From: an uncultured Bacteroidales bacterium
GTDB taxonomy: Bacteria; Bacteroidota; Bacteroidia; Bacteroidales; Bacteroidaceae
Direction of reading: 5' to 3'
DNA length: 38,332 bases
NCBI GenBank assembly: GCA_945833885.1
Contig: CAMAFY010000027.1
Span: 1-38,332 of the forward strand
Shown here: piece by piece, positions 34,621-38,332 of the stretch
Layout of the letters: each line of letters begins with the position of its first letter
Position numbering within the stretch: the first letter of the stretch is position 1
The notes under the pieces: generated by a model
What the model saw: the letters and a program-made list of their open reading frames with translations, nothing else
Database searches by the model: none
Told to the model about the DNA's origin: nothing
Made by a program: the position numbers and the translations under genes

Positions 34621-34765
34621 GACGATTCGGCTAAGCGAGAGCAGAAGCAAATTGTTTCTTCTGCCGAGCGAGAGAGTTGTCGAAAGAAATTCTATGATTC
34701 GACTAAGCGAGAGCAGAAGTAACTTGTTTTTTCTGCCGAGCGAGAGATTTTCCGAATGAAATTCA
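34621..34765 (+). repeat. GAGCAGAAGC-family elements, 72-bp tandem pair
   Basis: Two copies 72 bp apart (GATTCGGCTAAGCGAGAGCA at 34624, GATTCGACTAAGCGAGAGCA at 34696). Each continues as GAAGCAAATTGTTTCTTCTG (or GAAGTAACTTGTTTTTTCTG), then CCGAGCGAGAG and GAAATTC-like ends. Within each copy GCAGAAG and CTTCTGC (or GCAGAA and TTCTGC) can pair as a hairpin. This is the only tandem site of the family in the window. Confidence 0.8.
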
Positions 34766-34995
34766 ACGGATGATCCCGCTGTATTGATAACCATACAGCC
34801 CGCACCTCAATCCAAGGGTTGAGTCTATTACAGATGAGAGTTTGGAATCAAATTGCTCCATTATTGAAAATATTCCTTCAAAAGGAGTGAGTTTCTCAGA
34901 TTTTATCGCTACCTTTGCCATGTCATATCAGATTTTTGCATGTTTATATTCGCAACTCTAAAATAGGTGAATTTTCTGATATGGCAAAATCCTGA

Positions 34996-35151
34996 GCAAG
35001 TTTTGTTGATCAGGTACTTAAAAATAGTGTTGCGGAATTAAGGGACATTAATTGGGGATGTGGCATTACGATTGCTTTATTAGGCCTATTGCTACTCATA
35101 TACAGCATTTCGATACATTGCAGAGCTCTTCGGAAATACAAATTACATTAG
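34996..35151 (+). pseudogene. Possible remnant of a small membrane protein
   Basis: An open frame of 51 codons ends at TAG 35149-35151. It contains one strongly hydrophobic stretch (ITIALLGLLLLIYSISI) followed by basic residues. The same frame is open upstream to an ATG at 34981 but for a TGA at 34993-34995, and the frame itself has no ATG. It looks like the C-terminal end of a gene with a nonsense mutation, or chance. I do not recognise it. Confidence 0.25.
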
Positions 35152-35186
35152 CTATATAACAATCATTTAATTATTAAAATGAGCGT

Positions 35187-36161
35187 ATGAAATCAACAGC
35201 TCTTATCCTTTTGGGGTTTGCCGTGATGTTCGTCAGTTGCGGTGGAACCCAATTCGCCATTACCACTTCTGGCGAGAATCTTTCAGCACTGACAAAGGTG
35301 ACTGACAACGAAGAACCATGTATATCTCCTTATGGAGGTGACAATGGTAAGGACTTGTTCTTTGCCGCTCGCGAGAACAAGCAGTACTATAACATTTACA
35401 AAAAGGAAAATCCGTTTTCCAGTGCAATGAGTCAGAAGACAAGTGGTAAGAACTTCAACATCTCCCCGGCATTTAATGCGGTGACGGATAAAATCGCATT
35501 CAGTTGCAGGCTTGAAGGAGCCTCAACCTCTGACATCTATGCCATGAATAACAATCAGGGAAAGGCGCTAACACAAATAACTGAATCAAACAATGCTTTT
35601 GAGGATAATCCCTGCTTTAGTTCTGACGGCAAGTTCTTGGTGTACGATAAAACCACTAATACGAAATATGTAAAGTCTGGTGGGCTTACTGCTTTGTTCG
35701 GTCTTTATTCAATGGTTCTTGTTCAGAATAGTGAGATTTGGATGAAAAATTTGGAAACAGGTGAGAATATTCTTCTTGGCAATGGAGTTCAACCTGCTTT
35801 CTCGCCTGATGGAAAGACAATTGTATATGTGAAGTATTCTTCTGATGCCAAGAGTTGTAGCATCTGGACAATGAATACCGATGGAGGAAATCAAATCCAG
35901 GTGACAGATGCAAAAAAGGGATTTGCGTTTCATCCGCGCTTTAGCCCTGATGGAAAGAGGATTGTGTTTGATTGTTTCAAAAAGGACAAGAAAGACAATG
36001 ATATTTACATTATAGACACCGACGGTAACAATTTGATGCAAGTTACAATAAATAAGTGTTACGATGGTCAACCCTATTGGACTGAAGATGGCTATCTGTA
36101 TTTTGTATCTGATCGCGGGGGGAAATCTGGTAATAGGCAGATTTGGAGATTTAAGTTGTAA
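35187..36161 (+). CDS. PD40/TolB-like beta-propeller lipoprotein
   Basis: A 324-residue lipoprotein with the signal sequence ALILLGFAVMFVSCGG (Cys18). The mature protein is built of PD40/WD40-like repeats of the TolB kind: DIYAMNNNQGKALTQITES, NPCFSSDGKFLVYDK, PAFSPDGKTIVYVKYS, IWTMNTDGGNQIQVTD, PRFSPDGKRIVFDCF, DIYIIDTDGNNLMQVT and PYWTEDGYLYFVSDRGG. This predicts a six-bladed propeller acting as a binding platform in the periplasm or at the outer membrane. Partner and role are unknown; no Tol-Pal genes are adjacent. Codon composition is more AT-rich than in genes left of 34275, suggesting different ancestry. Confidence 0.8.
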   Translation: MKSTALILLGFAVMFVSCGGTQFAITTSGENLSALTKVTDNEEPCISPYGGDNGKDLFFAARENKQYYNIYKKENPFSSAMSQKTSGKNFNISPAFNAVTDKIAFSCRLEGASTSDIYAMNNNQGKALTQITESNNAFEDNPCFSSDGKFLVYDKTTNTKYVKSGGLTALFGLYSMVLVQNSEIWMKNLETGENILLGNGVQPAFSPDGKTIVYVKYSSDAKSCSIWTMNTDGGNQIQVTDAKKGFAFHPRFSPDGKRIVFDCFKKDKKDNDIYIIDTDGNNLMQVTINKCYDGQPYWTEDGYLYFVSDRGGKSGNRQIWRFKL

Positions 36162-36179
36162 ATCCATATAAAAAGGACA

Positions 36180-36227
36180 GGAATCCGTGCCAATTGTCAT
36201 TGGTATCGGTTTCCCGTCTTCTTTTTT
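36180..36227 (+). terminator. Terminator of the PD40 lipoprotein gene
   Basis: GGAATCCGTGCCAA pairs with TTGGTATCGGTTTCC (36180-36214), with two mismatches or bulges, and is followed by a T-rich tract ending in six T. It lies 18 bp after the stop. Confidence 0.65.
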
Positions 36228-36315
36228 CTCCATAATAATAAAATAAAGACAATTTAATAAACAGGCCACATCAAGACAGCTTTGATTGGATATTGTCAAG
36301 TCTTGTTATATAGGG

Positions 36316-36329
36316 ATTATCGTTTAATT
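36316..36329 (+). repeat. 14-bp direct repeat, right copy
   Basis: ATTATCGTTTAATT, identical to 34323-34336, 1993 bp away. It lies after the lipoprotein terminator and before the insertion sequence. Confidence 0.4.
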
Positions 36330-36348
36330 CTAAGAATTCAACATCTAT

Positions 36349-36392
36349 AGACGAGGGTATGCCTTCTGAGGTTGCCCTCGTCTGCTTTTTTT
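36349..36392 (+). terminator. Second strong terminator without an assigned gene
   Basis: AGACGAGGGTA pairs with TGCCCTCGTCT (one G-U pair) and is followed by GC and seven T. The lipoprotein gene already has its own terminator 130 bp earlier, so this one may belong to a transcript whose gene was lost or moved. Confidence 0.8.
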
Positions 36393-36515
36393 GGGTGTTT
36401 TATCGTAATTTCCTGACTTCATCACTTTTATGCGCCATCACATGGCGAAGGTTGAAGGTCAATTAGTTACGTAAATTTGTTGGGTGACTTTGGGTGACGC
36501 AAGCCAAAATTTTCG

Positions 36516-36523
36516 TACTTTTG
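36516..36523 (+). promoter_or_regulatory. -7 box of the transposase, almost touching the start codon
   Basis: TACTTTTG matches TAnnTTTG and ends only 4 bp before ATG 36528, so the transcript would start at or about the A of the ATG and be leaderless. A TTTG at 36489-36492 is a -33 candidate, with a rather long 23-bp spacer. Confidence 0.5.
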
Positions 36524-36527
36524 CAGC

Positions 36528-38069
36528 ATGTTTGTGCGCAAGAAAACCAATCGCTCAGGTACAATCAGCGTTGTAGTTGTGAGCAAAGCCCATGGGAAAT
36601 TCATCGAGGTGAAGAAGTTTGGAGTAGCAAAGTCGGAAAAAGAGGCCGACGAGATGTTCCGTAAAGCTCAGTTATGGCTTCATACCCATGACGGCCAACA
36701 AGAATTTGATTTCGATGACCGAAAGGGAAAGGATGTCGAGGATACAGAACGTATTCTCGGTAATATCGATAACGTGCTTATCAACGAAACCCAGCTTCTT
36801 CTGAATCAAGTCTATGACAGCATCGGTTTCAACCGCATTCCTGATGAGATTCTGCGTCACCTGGTAGTGTCAAGGGTATCGCAACCGGGAAGCAAACTTG
36901 CCACAGTGGATTACCTGAAATCATACTACGATGAAGATGTTGAGCTCAACCATATCTACCGCTACATGGACAAGCTCTACAATACCCAGATGGAACTTGC
37001 GCAGCAAATCAGCGTAGAGCACACCCGGAAACTGTTCGGTGGCAAGATTGGATTGATGTTCTATGATGTCACCACGCTCTACTTTGAGACCGGAGATACG
37101 GATGTACTGCGTGAGCCGGGGTTTTCAAAGGATGGCAAGACGGCAGAGTCACAGGTCGTTCTCGGTCTGCTGGTATCAGAAGGAGGCTATCCGCTTTCAT
37201 ACTCTCTGTTCAACGGCAGCCAGTACGAGGGTTTTACCATGATACCGATGATAGATGACTTCAAGCAGCGTTTCAATCTGGGGAAAGATTTTGTTGTGGT
37301 GGCAGACTCCGGCTTGATGAACAAGAACAATGTCACTTTGCTGCAGGAGGCTGGTTACAAGTACATCATAGGAGCCCGCATCAGGAACGAGAGTGCAAGC
37401 GTGAAGAAATGGATTCTCTCGCAGGAGAAGGCAGACAAGGCTTGCTACAGCTACAAGCGTGAGAATGGAGAACGACTTGTCGTCAGTTATTCCGACAAAC
37501 GTGCCAAGAAGGATGCCTACAACCATGACCGTGGCATTGCCAGGTTGAGAAAAGCCTATAAGAGCGGACGCATTACGAAGGATCAGGTGAACAAGCGCGG
37601 CTACAACAAGTTTCTTGAAATCAGCAAGGACATAGATGTCGTCATCAGTGAAGAGAAGATAGCCGAGGACTGCAAGTGGGACGGACTCAAGGGCTACATT
37701 ACCAATACGGATCTTGACGCAGAGCGTGTCATTGCCGAATATCATGGACTTTGGGTAGTGGAACGTGCTTTCCGTATTTCAAAAGGAACTCTAGAGATGC
37801 GTCCGATGTTCCACTTTACGGAACGTAGGATAGATGCGCATGTCTGCATATGCTTCATCGCCTACAAAGTCTATAAGGAACTTGAGCGACTCATTGAAAT
37901 CAACAAGATTGGAATGAGTGTGGATAAGGCGCTTGACACTGCTAAAACTATAACAACGATAAGGGTAAGGTTGCCTGAAAATAATAGCACCTTCACCAAA
38001 ACTCTCTTCCTGACAGAGAAACACCTTGCTATAAAGCCTCTTTTTGACCTGTCTAACAGAGAAACTTAA
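36528..38069 (+). CDS. IS1634-family DDE transposase (IS4 superfamily)
   Basis: A 513-residue, apparently intact transposase that cuts and pastes its own element. The DDE triad is visible: Asp180 (LMFYDVTTLYFET), Asp260 (VVVADSGLMNKNN) and Glu412 in the YREK-like motif (EYHGLWVVERAFRISKG). An insertion between the second Asp and Glu (about residues 300-390, rich in Lys/Arg) is typical of this group. The N-terminal FVRKKTNRSGTISVVVVSK is the conserved opening of the family, which supports ATG 36528. It lies between an AT-rich segment and a CRISPR array end. Confidence 0.88.
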   Translation: MFVRKKTNRSGTISVVVVSKAHGKFIEVKKFGVAKSEKEADEMFRKAQLWLHTHDGQQEFDFDDRKGKDVEDTERILGNIDNVLINETQLLLNQVYDSIGFNRIPDEILRHLVVSRVSQPGSKLATVDYLKSYYDEDVELNHIYRYMDKLYNTQMELAQQISVEHTRKLFGGKIGLMFYDVTTLYFETGDTDVLREPGFSKDGKTAESQVVLGLLVSEGGYPLSYSLFNGSQYEGFTMIPMIDDFKQRFNLGKDFVVVADSGLMNKNNVTLLQEAGYKYIIGARIRNESASVKKWILSQEKADKACYSYKRENGERLVVSYSDKRAKKDAYNHDRGIARLRKAYKSGRITKDQVNKRGYNKFLEISKDIDVVISEEKIAEDCKWDGLKGYITNTDLDAERVIAEYHGLWVVERAFRISKGTLEMRPMFHFTERRIDAHVCICFIAYKVYKELERLIEINKIGMSVDKALDTAKTITTIRVRLPENNSTFTKTLFLTEKHLAIKPLFDLSNRET

Positions 38070-38123
38070 ATTGGGTGACGCATTGACGACGTTAGGAAAT
38101 ACACTTGTCATAATAACGTCTCG

Positions 38124-38219
38124 GTCGCTCCCCACGTGGGAGCGTGGATTGAAACAGACACTTTGCGCAGTAGCCTATCGGACCTGCGTCGTTCCCCACA
38201 TGAAAATATGGATTGTCAT
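38124..38219 (+). CRISPR. Terminal end of a type I-C-like CRISPR array (2 repeats, 1 spacer)
   Basis: A 32-bp repeat at 38124-38155 begins GTCGCTCCCC, has the palindromic core CTCCCCACGTGGGAG and ends GCGTGGATTGAAAC, the classic type I-C repeat form. A 32-bp spacer follows (38156-38187). A second, degenerate repeat lies at 38188-38219 (GTCGTTCCCCACATG, ending TGGATTGTCAT) and matches 22 of 32 positions. Eight of its ten differences are C-to-T or G-to-A. A degenerate last repeat marks the leader-distal end, so the array once extended leftwards. To the left lie 23 bp (38101-38123), then the insertion sequence. No cas genes are in the window. Confidence 0.75.
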
Positions 38220-38332
38220 GGAGGGAGTTCAAAATGATGAAGGTGACAATAAAGGAGGGGGAGGGGAAAAAATGGTGTTTACCTAAAATCCGCAACTATC
38301 ATCCAATACACGATTAAGGGTAGATTTATGAG

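Larger units (their letters stand above)
34276..35186. other. AT-rich gene-poor stretch
   Basis: No intact gene is supported. It has the left copy of a 14-bp direct repeat (34323-34336), the 72-bp tandem hairpin repeats (34621-34765), a -7-like TACCTTTG (34910-34917) and a short hydrophobic reading-frame remnant (34996-35151). Composition is clearly richer in A+T than the genes to the left. Confidence 0.6.
36162..36527. other. Region between the lipoprotein and the transposase
   Basis: No gene. It contains two terminators, the right copy of the 14-bp direct repeat, the proposed left end of the insertion sequence (from about 36408) and the transposase promoter. I searched this side for CRISPR repeat sequence (GTGGATTGAAAC) and found none. 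Confidence 0.6.
36408..38100 (+). mobile_element. IS1634-family insertion sequence (limits tentative)
   Basis: One DDE transposase gene between candidate imperfect terminal inverted repeats. The left end reads ATTTCCTGACTTCATCA (36408-36424). The reverse complement of the right end reads ATTTCCTAACGTCGTCA (38084-38100), matching at 14 of 17 positions. The length of about 1.7 kb fits an IS1634-type element. I see no matching target-site duplication just outside these ends (TATCGTA left, ACACTTG right). Either the ends are slightly misplaced or the flanks were rearranged after insertion. Confidence 0.55.

Noticed and set aside
38234..38317. 27-codon open frame after the CRISPR end (starts MMKVTIKEGEGKKW)
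   Set aside because: Too short, no homology I recognise, and purine-rich low complexity; it could be chance.

Overview
The window looks like chromosomal DNA of a Prevotella-type member of the Bacteroidota. The evidence is: TAnnTTTG-type -7 promoter boxes with little sign of Shine-Dalgarno leaders, secreted carbohydrate-active enzymes with short conserved C-terminal tails, an ECF sigma/DUF4252 cluster, and protein sequences that read as Bacteroidales throughout. No rRNA and no phage module is visible.

Layout. 1-1072: a secreted serine esterase. 1279-5392 (minus): uvrA and a mannose-1-phosphate guanylyltransferase. 5499-5695: a complete tRNA-Leu(CAA) unit with promoter, tRNA and terminator. 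6362-10845: a small saccharolytic pair, an alginate-lyase-like gene broken by three frameshifts and an intact GH28-like beta-helix enzyme, with no SusC/SusD. 10933-14150 (minus): a Wzc-like tyrosine autokinase followed by its PHP-type phosphatase, for capsule/exopolysaccharide export. 14748-20410 (minus): a three-gene heavy-metal RND efflux operon (adaptor, pump, outer-membrane channel). 20731-22821: DUF4252 lipoprotein, ECF sigma factor, putative anti-sigma factor, second DUF4252 protein. 23290-24486: a fusion of a sigma-like N-terminus to an A1S_2505/macro-like C-terminal domain. 24737-28710 (minus): a zinc-ribbon/PNPOx fusion, an outer-membrane TonB-plug protein and an AraC regulator. 29211-34275: a VWA protein, an MscS channel, Ogt and ComM/YifB. 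From about 34280 the DNA becomes visibly AT-rich: a PD40 beta-propeller lipoprotein, an IS1634-family insertion sequence, and directly beyond it the tail end of a type I-C-like CRISPR array with no cas genes in view.

The intergenic DNA is unusually structured. Three gene-upstream regions carry degenerate tandem arrays with an exact 22-bp period built on GCGGMACTTT (14504-14657, 23017-23170, 28938-29025). A fourth array of about 22-bp units with an unrelated sequence (CAATGGTTGT) fills the gap between the efflux adaptor and pump genes and encodes the last residues of the adaptor. A separate family of roughly 65-75 bp elements (core GCGAGAGCAGAAGCAAG) occurs at 5721, 6035 (inverted), 9260, 29895 and as a 72-bp tandem pair at 34621-34765.

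Most distinctive items: the sigma/macro-like fusion with a 22-bp array upstream, the 22-bp arrays themselves, and the CRISPR terminus cut off by an insertion sequence. Gene calls rest on reading translated sequence and motifs by eye; no database search was possible.
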